From a virus, in the IMG/VR virus record IMGVR_UViG_3300032241_000938, positions 1 through 33,048 of that record: a DNA stretch of 33,048 bases. One strand, 5' to 3'. This document shows, one piece after another, positions 7,719-18,000 of the stretch. The notes below the pieces were generated by a model. The model was not told where the DNA came from. It saw only the letters and a program-made list of their open reading frames with translations, and ran no database searches. How positions within the stretch are numbered: the first letter of the stretch is position 1; the number at the start of each line of letters is the position of its first letter. The translations under genes and the position numbers were made by a program.

Positions 7719-7766
7719 ACAGACCTTTATAGACAATGTACTGGTACATTACTTATAAAGATCTGT
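7719..7766 (-). promoter_or_regulatory. Long hairpin over the ribosome binding site of the U32-methyltransferase gene
   Basis: Two 23-nt arms (7719-7741 and 7744-7766) pair around a 2-nt centre. Read as minus-strand RNA, 22 of 23 positions pair, three as G-U and one as an A-C mismatch. The same arms read as plus-strand RNA have three mismatches, which suggests that the minus-strand RNA is the selected form. The core GTAC-centred 7+7 part (7735-7750) is perfect on both strands. The hairpin ends only 4 nt before the ATG at 7714, and the only Shine-Dalgarno-like stretch (AAAGG, 9 nt upstream of the ATG) lies inside its 3' arm. It could repress initiation, protect or process the mRNA, or attenuate read-through from the structural genes. 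No U-run follows, so a simple intrinsic terminator is less likely. Confidence 0.6.
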
Positions 7767-7774
7767 GTTAAGGG

Positions 7775-7782
7775 TATTTAAA
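7775..7782 (-). promoter_or_regulatory. Candidate T4-type late promoter
   Basis: On the minus strand this reads TTTAAATA, 7 of 8 matches to the T4 late consensus TATAAATA. It sits inside a 12-bp perfect palindrome (7774-7785) just after the stop of the upstream gene. A start a few bases downstream would place the hairpin at 7719-7766 at the very 5' end of the mRNA. AT-rich sequence gives such matches by chance, so this is tentative. Confidence 0.3.
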
Positions 7783-7789
7783 TACTGAA

Positions 7790-8440
7790 TTATTCTACAC
7801 CAGGAACGCCCATATATCTAGGTTGGCCGCAACGAATTTCCAAACCTGGCTGGCTTAAATCCCAAGCTGGCGATCCTAAATTCTCTTCTACTTTTTGGAG
7901 ATTAGACACTTCGGTACACATGCGGTTGTGCATGAGCCTGTGCGCATCGTCCAAATTAACACAATCGTCTATCTCTAAAGAAATTTTCGCTTTTTTATCA
8001 GCATACTCAGACTGGGTTACTGTATCCAATGCTTTATAATGATTCGATAATTCTAGACGCATTAAAATTTTTAGAAATTCTAAAGCATTAGCCTTATTAT
8101 CGTCAGTTAATTCATATAGTGTTTTTTGGCGTTTGGTTTCGGGATCTGCTCCTGGAATATTTGGATCGTCTAATGAATTGTCTGGAAATAAATCAGGAAC
8201 ACCGCCGTCGCTTACACGAAATTTCATGTAATTTCCATGTTTTCTGAAATCATGACGATTAAATTTAGCGGCAAGAGCAATTGTCTCGGAGATTTCAACA
8301 GCACTAAACGAATCTAAATCTACAAGAGAAACATTTTCTGGAGAAATGTATCCTACAATATAAAATCCATAATTTCCATGACGTTGTACGTTAGCTACTC
8401 TAGGATCTGTGTTAGCTATTGATTCATAGATTATATACAT
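7790..8440 (-). CDS. Unrecognised phage protein, 216 aa
   Basis: I do not recognise this protein. It has 216 residues, no signal peptide or membrane segment, and a mixed composition quite unlike the T/S/G-rich fibres upstream. The first third (YIIYESIANTDPRVANV, then NYGFYIVGYISPENV) looks alpha/beta; a charged helical middle follows (about 100-175). The end (residues 180-216) is rich in G/P and aromatics (GSPAWDLSQPGLEI). It starts 17 bp inside the preceding coiled-coil gene, so the two are coupled and may form a complex. The position at the end of the fibre gene run suggests a structural, assembly or chaperone role. It is the last gene before the hairpin and the auxiliary cassette. Confidence 0.7.
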   Translation of the reverse strand: MYIIYESIANTDPRVANVQRHGNYGFYIVGYISPENVSLVDLDSFSAVEISETIALAAKFNRHDFRKHGNYMKFRVSDGGVPDLFPDNSLDDPNIPGADPETKRQKTLYELTDDNKANALEFLKILMRLELSNHYKALDTVTQSEYADKKAKISLEIDDCVNLDDAHRLMHNRMCTEVSNLQKVEENLGSPAWDLSQPGLEIRCGQPRYMGVPGVE

Positions 8441-9311
8441 TATTTAAATCTTCTCCATTGGGTTGTTCTGCAGTACCTTGAATAGTTTTATTCAAAGTAT
8501 CGATTAGATTTTTACGATCGCTATCTAATAACTTATTGATAGCAGATTCTTTGATTTCGCCAATAAATGCCTTTTCAGGAAGTTCTGTATTTAATCTTCG
8601 AGCAATTTCAGTTCTTAGATAGTCTTGACGAGCGTCATATGTTAAACTAAAATGATTTGCCATGGCAACAATTTCGTTTTGTTGATTTGGTGCTACCATT
8701 AAAATTGCTTCTAGATTTCCTGCTCCAATTCTACCGTACGCACTTAGATCTAAAGCCGCCTGGCGAGCTAGTCTAACTGTCCAATAATGCTTTTCATATG
8801 CCGCTTCTTCTGGAGTACCAAATACAGTCATTAAAGATCTGCCGTCTGGAGTCTTTCCTTCTTCCGAGTCTAATAGCGCATCAATTAGTGCAGCAATTTC
8901 CTGACGTTCTCTATATACATCCGACACACGATTTATTGATCGTTCTATATCTTTACGTTTTTTTGTTGCTTCAATTAGAATTATTTTCTTTTTAAGTTCA
9001 TCAGTTTCAAGTTCAGCATCTCTTAAAAATATTTCTTCTTCTACTTTGAATTTTGAAATATCATATTCAATAGTTTCAATACTATTATCTCGAGATTTTA
9101 ACTCCATTAACCACTGACGCAATTTTCCAAAAGGAGTAAATTGTGCTTCGCCAATAAACCATTGATGTTTAAAACTTGTAGTTCCCCATTCGAGATTTAA
9201 AGCTGTGCTTAACAATTTTTCTTGATTTTCTGTCAATAATGCTGTGTCTGTTCTTACTTCTATGTTATTAGAGTTCGGATGAAATTCAATTAAATTATTA
9301 TCTGTAGTCAT
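8424..9311 (-). CDS. Coiled-coil phage protein, probable structural or assembly factor
   Basis: A 295-residue, highly charged protein. Residues about 62-150 show long helical, heptad-like runs rich in E, K, R, I and L (for example SIETIEYDISKFKVEEEIF and ELKKKIILIEATKKRKDIER), consistent with a coiled coil. A conserved-looking patch follows (GTPEEAAYEKHYWTVRLARQ, about 165-184), then a second helical region to about 280. No enzyme motif is seen. The ATG is preceded by GAAGGA at a good distance. The gene follows the fibre cluster and overlaps the 216-aa gene. Similar charged proteins sit beside fibre genes in T4-like cyanophages as I remember them, so a fibre-assembly chaperone or virion role is plausible but unproven. 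Confidence 0.7.
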   Translation of the reverse strand: MTTDNNLIEFHPNSNNIEVRTDTALLTENQEKLLSTALNLEWGTTSFKHQWFIGEAQFTPFGKLRQWLMELKSRDNSIETIEYDISKFKVEEEIFLRDAELETDELKKKIILIEATKKRKDIERSINRVSDVYRERQEIAALIDALLDSEEGKTPDGRSLMTVFGTPEEAAYEKHYWTVRLARQAALDLSAYGRIGAGNLEAILMVAPNQQNEIVAMANHFSLTYDARQDYLRTEIARRLNTELPEKAFIGEIKESAINKLLDSDRKNLIDTLNKTIQGTAEQPNGEDLNNVYNL

Positions 9312-9344
9312 AGGTTTTCCTTCAAGATATACATTACTAATTTA

Positions 9345-10604
9345 TCAATCTCTATGGAAACAATGTGCAGAACTGGCGCCGACGTGTCCGCCTGGTTGTA
9401 GTGCTCCGCCAATTTCGCTAGCACTATCAGTTGCTAGTACTATTTTACCAGAACGATTATTTTGTCCGTTACCGACAGCATCATATCCACCGATAGTATA
9501 GCAAGCTAATTGCCCAAGACCGTTGTTGTCTTCGCCTTGGTTCTGACATGGTTTTGTTATACTAGTAGACACGTTGGTGTCTGTGGTAGTTAAATTAATT
9601 TTATTAAGCGATGTGCCGCCATTATAACTACCGCCAGTAGATCCGTATCCGTAACCGTACTTACCGTTAAATCCTTTTTGTTGGCCGTACGCTGCATGTG
9701 TTCCATTGGCGCTACTAAAAGCTTCAGTTGACCAATTTATTCTGTTGTTGCCGCCGCCATTATACCAAAGAACTCCAATAGATTCTCCAGAAATTCCGCT
9801 ACAGTGGTCGTTAGCAGTGCTGGTACTGGTTATATTTGTAAAGGTTTCATTACTGAATGTAAATTTGAATGGATTTCCTGTTCCGTCCCCCATTGTAAAA
9901 GATTTCGTTCTATACCCATCAAATACTGTTCCTGTATTATTACACGTGACAGGAGGGGCACCTGTACTGTTTGATTTAACTTCTGTTCTTAAATTAAAAC
10001 GACTTGTACTACTCGTATTCCATATATAACCATAGTTGTCTGCTGTAGCTCCAGATTTATAATGGAAGTTATCAATACATCCGTCACCCAGATTAGTACT
10101 GGTATCGTTAGAGTGAGTAGTTCTATTAACATTTGACCATAACTGGCTGCCTTGATAGCCGCCAGCCATATAATTTCTGGTGATAATTTGTCTGTAAGGA
10201 TAAGGAACAGATAGTGTAATTGTATACGTTCTTTCAGTATAAGGGCTACCAATACTTGAAACAGTGGCTCTAACTGTAAATGTATAAACAGTACCGTCAG
10301 TGTTGATACCCTGAGCAGTATAACTTCCAGATACTGCCCCAGTACTAGAATTTAAACTAAAACCTGGAGGTAATGCTCCGGAACTAATTGTATATACAAT
10401 TGATCCTTGGTTAAAAGGATCGATAGCATTACGTTGTCCACCGCCACCAGAACTACCTGGTGAGTTATAAGCTCCGTTCATTGTAGAAGTACCCAATGAG
10501 CCGGCGGCAGAACTACTAGCTGTGTCTATAGGGCTTTGTCCTGGGTGATATCCACCTTGACCTTTAGCTTCGTTACTTCCGCCTACTGTTCCTAAAAATG
10601 GCAT
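9345..10604 (-). CDS. Ig-containing virion structural protein (fibre or appendage)
   Basis: A 419-residue protein with four parts. The N-terminus (1-60) is a low-complexity G/S/A-rich tail that may attach to the particle. Residues about 67-133 form a putative Ig-like (He_PIG-type) domain with SGALPPGFSLNSSTGAVSG and a YTFTVRAT strand. Residues about 138-200 carry the block ITRNYMAGGYQGSQLWSNVN and THSNDTSTNLGDGCID, which I recall from cyanophage virion structural proteins. The C-terminal half is rich in G, N, T, S and aromatics and ends in QPGGHVGASSAHCFHRD. The many prolines, glycines and beta strands fit a trimeric appendage. TTAGGAGC lies just before the ATG as a strong ribosome binding site. 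The exact location on the virion is not visible. Confidence 0.75.
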   Translation of the reverse strand: MPFLGTVGGSNEAKGQGGYHPGQSPIDTASSSAAGSLGTSTMNGAYNSPGSSGGGGQRNAIDPFNQGSIVYTISSGALPPGFSLNSSTGAVSGSYTAQGINTDGTVYTFTVRATVSSIGSPYTERTYTITLSVPYPYRQIITRNYMAGGYQGSQLWSNVNRTTHSNDTSTNLGDGCIDNFHYKSGATADNYGYIWNTSSTSRFNLRTEVKSNSTGAPPVTCNNTGTVFDGYRTKSFTMGDGTGNPFKFTFSNETFTNITSTSTANDHCSGISGESIGVLWYNGGGNNRINWSTEAFSSANGTHAAYGQQKGFNGKYGYGYGSTGGSYNGGTSLNKINLTTTDTNVSTSITKPCQNQGEDNNGLGQLACYTIGGYDAVGNGQNNRSGKIVLATDSASEIGGALQPGGHVGASSAHCFHRD

Positions 10605-10627
10605 ATTATGCTCCTAAATTAATTTAA

Positions 10628-11617
10628 TTAACCGAATGAACCATACTGACCTAATACATAGGTAAATGATCCGCTTGGGTTTGTAACGATAAATGTGGCA
10701 AATTCAACCTTGCTAGCACGTGGAGTAGGTGCTGTACCGCCTGCCCAAGTAATGCTGTAACCTGTACCGTTAATCTGTACACTTGTTGGATAGTACGGTG
10801 TGCCGCCTTGTACTAGAATCAGTGTAAGTGTGGTAGTTCTGCCACTGGTTGTGGGCACGTTGGTAAAGTTTGGTACAAAGTTAGCACTTAAACTGGTCAA
10901 GTACCATACATCACTAGTTGTAAAACTTAGTGTAGGAGCAGAACCTGGACTTGAGTTAGATGCTAATACTTCTTGGATACAAGTAGCCGTCAACGTGTTG
11001 TTAGCTGTTAAAGTTGTAAATGTACCTGCGGCTGCGCTAGATCCACCAATAGCTGGAGGACTTGCTAGATATGTACTAAAACCAGCACCGCTTACTGTTG
11101 AGCTAGCTGATAGTGTTGTAAATGAACCAGCTGCCGCAGTTGATTGTCCAACAGCTACGTTATTAATGTTACCTGCTGTTGCTGGGTTAATTGTAACTGA
11201 ACCAGTTCCTGTAGGCGCTAACGATACGCTGGCGTTAGCCATGTTAAAGTTAACTGTAGAACTAGCAGTTAGTGTAGTAAATGCTCCTGCTCCACCGCTG
11301 AATGCTGTTGATACCCAGTTAGTACCGTCTGATACAAATACAGCTGAGTTCAATGATCCTAGTGAGCAAGTGTTTGCAACACTAGTTCCAGGGCCAGTAA
11401 TAATACCGCTTGTAGCTGTAGTGCTTAATGTTATTGTATAAGTCGAAGCATTATAAAATGACATACTGAACCCAGGAAAAAGCACTGGGTTAGGAAGTTG
11501 AACTGTGTAAGGTGCGCTTGCTGTAAATTCAGTTAATACACCTTGCTGAGGTATAAGCGGACTAGGAACAGCTGATGAAACCGAATTAACGGTAAATTGC
11601 GAATTATAACGTGCCAT
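10628..11617 (-). CDS. Tail-fibre protein with FTTLTAS repeats
   Basis: A 329-residue fibre. Residues 1-108 form a beta-rich N-terminal domain (SQFTVNSVSSAVPSPLIPQQ, then YTVQLPNPVLFPGF). Three short repeats follow: AGAFTTLTASSTV (110-122), AGSFTTLSASSTV (163-175) and AGTFTTLTANNTL (197-209). This is a motif common in phage tail fibres, where it forms a repetitive shaft. Residues about 215-329 are a globular C-terminal domain (TTLTLILVQGGTPYYPTSVQINGTGYSI, split here as a beta sandwich) that ends in VLGQYGSFG, as in cyanophage fibre proteins. It is 23 bp after the 120-aa gene and 23 bp before the Ig-containing gene, so all three are co-transcribed. It may be a side fibre or tip carrier for the giant fibres. 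Confidence 0.75.
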   Translation of the reverse strand: MARYNSQFTVNSVSSAVPSPLIPQQGVLTEFTASAPYTVQLPNPVLFPGFSMSFYNASTYTITLSTTATSGIITGPGTSVANTCSLGSLNSAVFVSDGTNWVSTAFSGGAGAFTTLTASSTVNFNMANASVSLAPTGTGSVTINPATAGNINNVAVGQSTAAAGSFTTLSASSTVSGAGFSTYLASPPAIGGSSAAAGTFTTLTANNTLTATCIQEVLASNSSPGSAPTLSFTTSDVWYLTSLSANFVPNFTNVPTTSGRTTTLTLILVQGGTPYYPTSVQINGTGYSITWAGGTAPTPRASKVEFATFIVTNPSGSFTYVLGQYGSFG

Positions 11618-11640
11618 AGATTAGTCTCTCTTTGTTCCGA

Positions 11641-12003
11641 TTATGATGTGCTTGTTTCAATGCCGTAAATATTCACGTTTACAGCAGTACCGGTGCTAGT
11701 TGCGTAGATATAAGGAGTCGATGCTGACAATGCTCCACCTAATGCTACTAAACCAGTACGTTCAAACACACCATAAGGTGCTATGTTTGTCTGATATTCA
11801 AAATATTCACTTGCGCCAACACCACCCGCTGTTGAGCTTGATGATATTGCTAGTCGAATTTGCACAGCACTCGAACTAGTGTTTGTAAATGAAATATTGT
11901 ATATTCCATAATAACCACTAGGTACTGTGTATACAGGTGATTGACTTGTTAAAGCTATTGTACCTGTAGTTAATTGAGTTGATGCTACTCTTCCTGTTGC
12001 CAT
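11641..12003 (-). CDS. Small beta-sandwich virion protein, 120 aa
   Basis: A short all-beta protein with alternating T/S/V/I strands: MATGRVASTQLTTGTIAL, YTVPSGYYGIYNISFTN, then IAPYGVFERTGLVALGGALS and a last strand VNVNIYGIE. The last 60 residues resemble the end of the partial gene at the right edge (VINGGERLVLGPSTN, then SIDLVMSWVEI), so both probably share one small jelly-roll-like domain. Such free-standing domains may cap or decorate fibres. A good GGAGAAAT ribosome binding site precedes the ATG, and the gap to the giant gene is 22 bp. Nothing enzymatic is seen. Confidence 0.7.
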   Translation of the reverse strand: MATGRVASTQLTTGTIALTSQSPVYTVPSGYYGIYNISFTNTSSSAVQIRLAISSSSTAGGVGASEYFEYQTNIAPYGVFERTGLVALGGALSASTPYIYATSTGTAVNVNIYGIETSTS

Positions 12004-12025
12004 GTTTTATTTCTCCAATTATATT

Positions 12026-15000
12026 TTAATGCTGAGTAAAGAATGCTAGAGCAACAGGTGCCCCGTCAATTCCGCCTGTAAATAACATTTTACTTGACAC
12101 ATAAATTTGTGCGTTCGATGTATTACTTATCGTATTTCCAGCGATATATATCTGTCCAGATGTTATGGTATTTACGTTCAATGTTGATTGACCGCCACCA
12201 ATCTGGGCTGTAATAAACGCTTTGATAGCTTTTTGGGTTGGTACCACACTGTCGCTATTAGCTGTAAAGTATGGATCTGTACTAAATTGGGTAATTGTAG
12301 CACTTCCAACTCCTAAACTAACTGATCCAAGTGTCAATGATTGTAGTCCAGCTAAGTTAAACGCACTTGCGTTCAATGTAGCAGTACCAGTTGACTGTTG
12401 AACTCCAAACAAGTTACCAACGTTAAAGTTACCGTCTTGGTCAGTTGATGTAAAGAACACACGACCGCCACCTGTACTTAATGTTTGATTAGACTGAACT
12501 GCCTTAGTTGGATCAACGTTTGGATAGTTAGTTGATGTTACTCCGCCTGTACCAATATACAAGAAATCATGTCCTGTCATACGTGTGTTACTGTATAACA
12601 AGTTTGTTGTAATTAGTGTTCCGTTTGGCGGTGCTAATAGTGTGCTTAATCCAGGATTAATTTGGAATGTAGCTGTATAGTTACCAGCAATACCTAATAC
12701 GTTAGTTACCGCAACAAGTTTGTACCATGTATTTGAAATACTTGAGAACACTACGTTACAACCTGCTTTTGGTATTTGATACAATCCGCTTACGTTGATA
12801 AATGTACCTGTTTGATACAAATCAGCATACCCGTCACCAGCATAACTTGAGGTAGCAGTTGTATTTCCAGTACCACGGTTTGTAAATGTAGGATTACCCA
12901 ACGCACCGTTACCGATACGTGCTGTTACCGGAGCATTATTAACGTGGTTTGGATCGGTAATTGTTACAATCGGACTAGCAAAGTATGTCATGCTAGAAAT
13001 TACTGCAGTTGTTGCTATAAATGACGATCCACCGCTTGTTAATGCTACTTGGAATTGTGTAGCTGTAATACTATTAGGAACAATATAATAATACTGTCCA
13101 GTAGTAATACCACCTTGGCTTGTACCATTGAATACAACTGGTTGGTTTGCTACCAAATTAGTTGTACTGTCAACTGTAATTAAACTCAATGCGCCTACAG
13201 TACCAACAATACTTACACTACTACTTGTACCAACTGTAAACACTGAACCATTTAATGTTGTGCTAATCTGTACACTTGTACTTGCCGCTGTTGTAGCATA
13301 TACATAATATGTTGTACCACCAACTACGTTACCAAAACTTGACGCAAATACGATTGGTTGTCCTTGTACTAGTGTTGCGGCACTAGCTAATGTAATTGTT
13401 GTAGTTGAGCTTGAATTTACAGTTACACTAGTACTAGCATAATATGTTGTTGCTGTCACGTTTCCGCGTGGGAATCCGCTACCTGGTTCAATCATACGAA
13501 CTTCAGATACCGCATTTGACACAACTTTAACACGACCTTGTGGCGTTGATCCAGTTGCTAAGGTAGCCGCTGTTGTTCCGCTTGTAGCTGACACACTTAC
13601 CCATGTTGGAACTGCGCCTAGTGTAGCATTTTGTGGATTACCAAATGCTAGGCCTGTCCAGTTACTTGAACTTGGCATTCCAGTTGCGTAGAATGTCCAG
13701 TTTACACCGTCCCAGCTAGTTGCTACAGCTTGTGAACTTGTTGCGATTGCTACAAATAAACCTTCTCCATAACGGATGTTACTCCATGTTGTTATACCAC
13801 TAGCATTTAATGGATTGTTTTTAATTGATACCCATGTGTTGTTAGTTACGTTTGGACTTGTTCCCCAAGCACTAGTTTGCCAGTTGTAAGTATAGTATAC
13901 TGTACCGTCACTAGCTAATGCTACGAAACGTCCATTACCATATGCTAAACCTGTCCAAGTTTTGTTTGGCAATGTTCCGCCTGTTGACCATGTTGTTGGA
14001 TCTGACTTCATCCAAGCAGTCACAGTTCCACCGATTGCGCAGAAAACACCACCACCGTAAGCAACTGCTTTATAACCACTTGAGTTAGCAATAATATTGC
14101 TTGATTGATTTGTCCAAGCACTGCTTGGAGCACCAGTAGCACTTGCCGCTGCCGCACTACCACTTCCTCCTACAGCAATAAACAAGTTATTGCCGTATGC
14201 TAATGATGTCATAGTACTTGTTGGCAACACATTTGTATTAGCTGTCCAAGCACTTCCCAGTGTTGTGGGTAAGTTATAAGCATTTGCTGTGCTTGCGCTT
14301 GATATTGCTAAGAATCCAGCATTTGGATCTGTGATAGTAATAGTCGGCGCTGTAGCATAGCCATAACCCGACTGTGTAATTGTAAAGCTACTTACACCAG
14401 TATTTGTTAAGTTAGCTGTAGCCACTGCTAGTGTACCAACATAAGTTAAAGTTACACCGTATGTAGCACTTGCTCCAATGCCAGTTGCTCCGTAACCTGA
14501 TTTACCATAAACACTATTTGTAAATGTTGGAGCAGTTGAACTAAATGTTCCTGTTGCGCCAGCTTGATAGTAGTTACGAACGTTTGGTGAAACGCTAGTA
14601 TCGATATAGTAGTAATAGTTGTTAGCAGTTGCTGAACCGCTAGCAGTCCACGCTGTAGCCGTAAATGGCGCACTTATTGTAACAGTAGGTGCTCCAAAAT
14701 AGTTAAAGCCCCATGTGTTAGCAGTAATGCTTGACAATTCGTTTGTTACAACTGTAACAGTTGGGCTAGTATATCCGCTACCAGTAATTGTCATAGTAAC
14801 TGATTGGATTGTTCCATTTAATACCTGACAAATTGCTGTTGCTCCAGTACCTGTACTGTCTGTAATCACAATAGTTGGAGGAGTTGTGTAGTTGTATCCG
14901 CCATTAGTTACTGTAATGCTTACTACTTGACCAGCTGTATTACCTGTACCCAATACTGGTGTAAGAACTGCTCCTGAACCGCCAACGCCGCCAACAACTG

Positions 15001-18000
15001 CTGTTGCTGTAGCGCCTTGACCGCCACCATATACTACGTTACTCCATGTTGTAGAGCTTGGCATTACACCGCCTACGTTCCATGTTTTACCATCAGTACT
15101 ATAAGATGTTGCTGTTGCGCCAGTTGATGTAGCTACAAAGTTGCCTGCGCCGTATGTTATTCCAGCCCATGTATTTCCAGCACCACTTAGTGTACGTGCT
15201 GTACTTGAAAGTCCTGGACTTGTGTAAGCGATTGCTGGTTCAATAATGTAAGTTGAAGTAGCATCTAATACTGGTTGAATTGTGTATCCTGGAATAACAT
15301 GATCCCAACCTGCTTCATATAACAGAACACTAACTGTACCAGTTAATGTTGCGCTAGCCATATTTTGACTTACGCTAACTGTCCAGCTTGTACCACTACC
15401 TGCTGTGATATAGGTATTAGCGGCCACAGTTCCTCCGCTTAACAACATACCAATATAAATGGTATTTGTAATAGCGCCACCAATTGTTAGTGTATTTCCA
15501 ACAATAGTTGAACCTGCCATTGTGGCCGGTGTTGAACTAGTCGCAGTCAAAGTATAACTGTTTGTACCTGCGGTTGCGTGAGCCGCTGTATCAGCTACTT
15601 GGAATGCGGTACTAGTAAGACTTGATGAGCTTACATAATAAACTGTTGATGCTGATAATCCAGCAACCGGTGTATACAAGTAAATTGGTTGTCCAGCGTA
15701 TAATGTGGCTGTACTTGCTACAGTAAATGCGCTTGTTGTGCTTGCTGTGATAGTTAAACTAGCAAAACTTGGACGAACAATGTTAGCAAGTTTTGAAGCA
15801 CTACTATATCCAATAATGTTTGCGTACTGACCTACACCTGTACCAGCTGTAATTTGAACACGCATACCAAGATATGCTGAACTCAAATTAGTATCTGAGT
15901 TGGCAATTGTAATAGAACCAACTGCGCCAACTTGAGCTACGTTGCTGATTGTTAAGTAGTTACTACCACCAACACCTTGTCCATTGTTTAAGTCAACTAA
16001 ACGTGTTTCAAATACTGCTGAATCACGGAATTCGTCTTGTGTTGTAGCAATATTATAACCAGCACCACTAATTGTTGGAATAGCATTAGTATATGATGAA
16101 CCTGCGTTTTCATATTCTAAACGCCATACGTAGTTGGTAGCATCTGTAATTACGTTAGTAACGTATGCCGAATTATAGCGATTGTTTAATGTAGCGTAGA
16201 TTGGAGCTTCGTATGAATCAATGCCTTCGGCAATAACACCATACGTACCATATGAGCTGTTACCGTTAGTAGCACGAATACGTCCGCCTAGCTCTGACAA
16301 GTAACCTGCGTAACCATAGTAACAGAATACGCTAACTGCTTCAGTAATAGCGCCTGAACCAGTACAATAAACACCAATTCCATCACTTAGTACTTGTGTA
16401 AAGTCGTTTGACACCATGGATTTATATCCACCGTTGTGTAAAGAAGCATCAATCTTCATACCTATACAACCATTACCAAAGTTAGTAATATTTTGTGTAT
16501 ATGGTGAACGATAGTTAATCCATACACTCGAGTCGTTAGGACCAAATCCTTGGTCAAATGCTATGTAAGAACCGGCTGTTGGGCGGCGTGTACCATAAGT
16601 ATTTGGCAATGCCAAGCTACCTAACAACCCGTTACAAGTCATATTGCGTACACCAGTACCGCTTTGTAAACGGAACAAGTCATTAGTTGTTGATCCGGTA
16701 ATGATTGACAAGTGTGAACTTACAGCACGAAGAGTTTTGTAGTTACCTGTCTTGGCCAAGTCATAAACAAGTCCATCAAAGAAATATCCGGTATCACGTA
16801 CACACTTAGTTGTATTGGTATAGTAAGCTACATTCATAGAACCAGTTCCACCGACTAATGTTACTGTAGTCTGTGTTCCAGTTCCTGCTTGTACTGTACT
16901 TACTGTAAATGTAGTTGTTGTTGGAGTTGTCAATACCCAGTATGGAGTATTAGCAGAAATATTGGCATCAAAGATTGTGCCAGTTAAACCAAACTGTACT
17001 GGATCGCCAACTGTTAAGTTGTGAGCAGAACTTGTAGTAAATGTACCATTAGTTGCTGTTGTTGTTACAGTGCCACCATATGTACTCAGTATGTATGCTA
17101 CAATTTCATTAGACAAAAATGTCTTATTAGCACGAATAATTTCAGCACCTTGTATTGTAGTTAATGTATTATTATAACCAGTAGCACTGTAGTTAGAAAC
17201 AATACCATAACCTGGAGCAACTGTACCATTAATAATCTTAGCTGGAGAACCTTGTGTTAGTTGTAATCCAGCTGTAGCGGTTGCTGTTAACCCTGTAACT
17301 GTATTAGTAATTACATGAGCAGTACCACTCTTATATGTACTTGTTACAGTAATTGTTGTACCAGCATTTGGATATGTACCAGCAGTCACTGAGTTAATCC
17401 AATAAATGTCACCATTCCAAATACCGCCAGATTGATTTACTGTTGCTGTTAGCTGAGCATTTAATCCAAATGTAGCACCTGTGATAGTTCCGCCGCTAGC
17501 TGTGGTTGTAATCGCTACACTAGAACCCAATGTACCTGTTAAGGTAAATGTAGTTGTACCGTTAGTTGCCAATATATAGAATGTTTGCGCATTTACAGAA
17601 GAACTACCATTGATTGTACCAGCAGATAGTGTGCCGTTAATTGTAACAGCTTGACCCACCACTAATGTAGTACTTGAACAACTAAATTGTCCAGCGGTTC
17701 CTGTGATAGCAACTGTACTCAATGTTGGGCTAGTTTGTAAACTAACAGCTGATCCACCAAAAGTCGTAGCTAGCTGAATAGTACTTCCGCTTGGATTAAT
17801 TACATAGTAATTTTGATAATTTATTATTCCACCTAAGTTTGTTCCGCTGAACCAAATCTTCTGACCTGCTACAATACCTAAACTTGCGGCAGTTGCTGCA
17901 AGTGTAAGTGTATTAGTTGTTGAACCAATTGTAGCTAGTACAGATGTTGTTACTGGAGCGGGCAATCCTGTGAATACGATTGGCATATTAACATACATAC

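Noticed and set aside
7719-7766. Hairpin as an intrinsic terminator
   Set aside because: No U-run follows on the minus strand before the ATG, and the stem is AT-rich. A regulatory role in translation fits better.
10800-11441. A 213-codon plus-strand open frame inside the 329-aa fibre gene
   Set aside because: It is the antisense of T/S/G-rich repeats, which rarely contain stops in this frame. Its V/A/P-rich composition matches no family, and it has no ribosome binding site. Other plus-strand frames inside the giant genes were rejected for the same reason.
13610-15190. Sialidase activity of the propeller-like repeats
   Set aside because: The catalytic Arg triad and Asp/Tyr/Glu residues could not be placed; only the structural repeat is supported.
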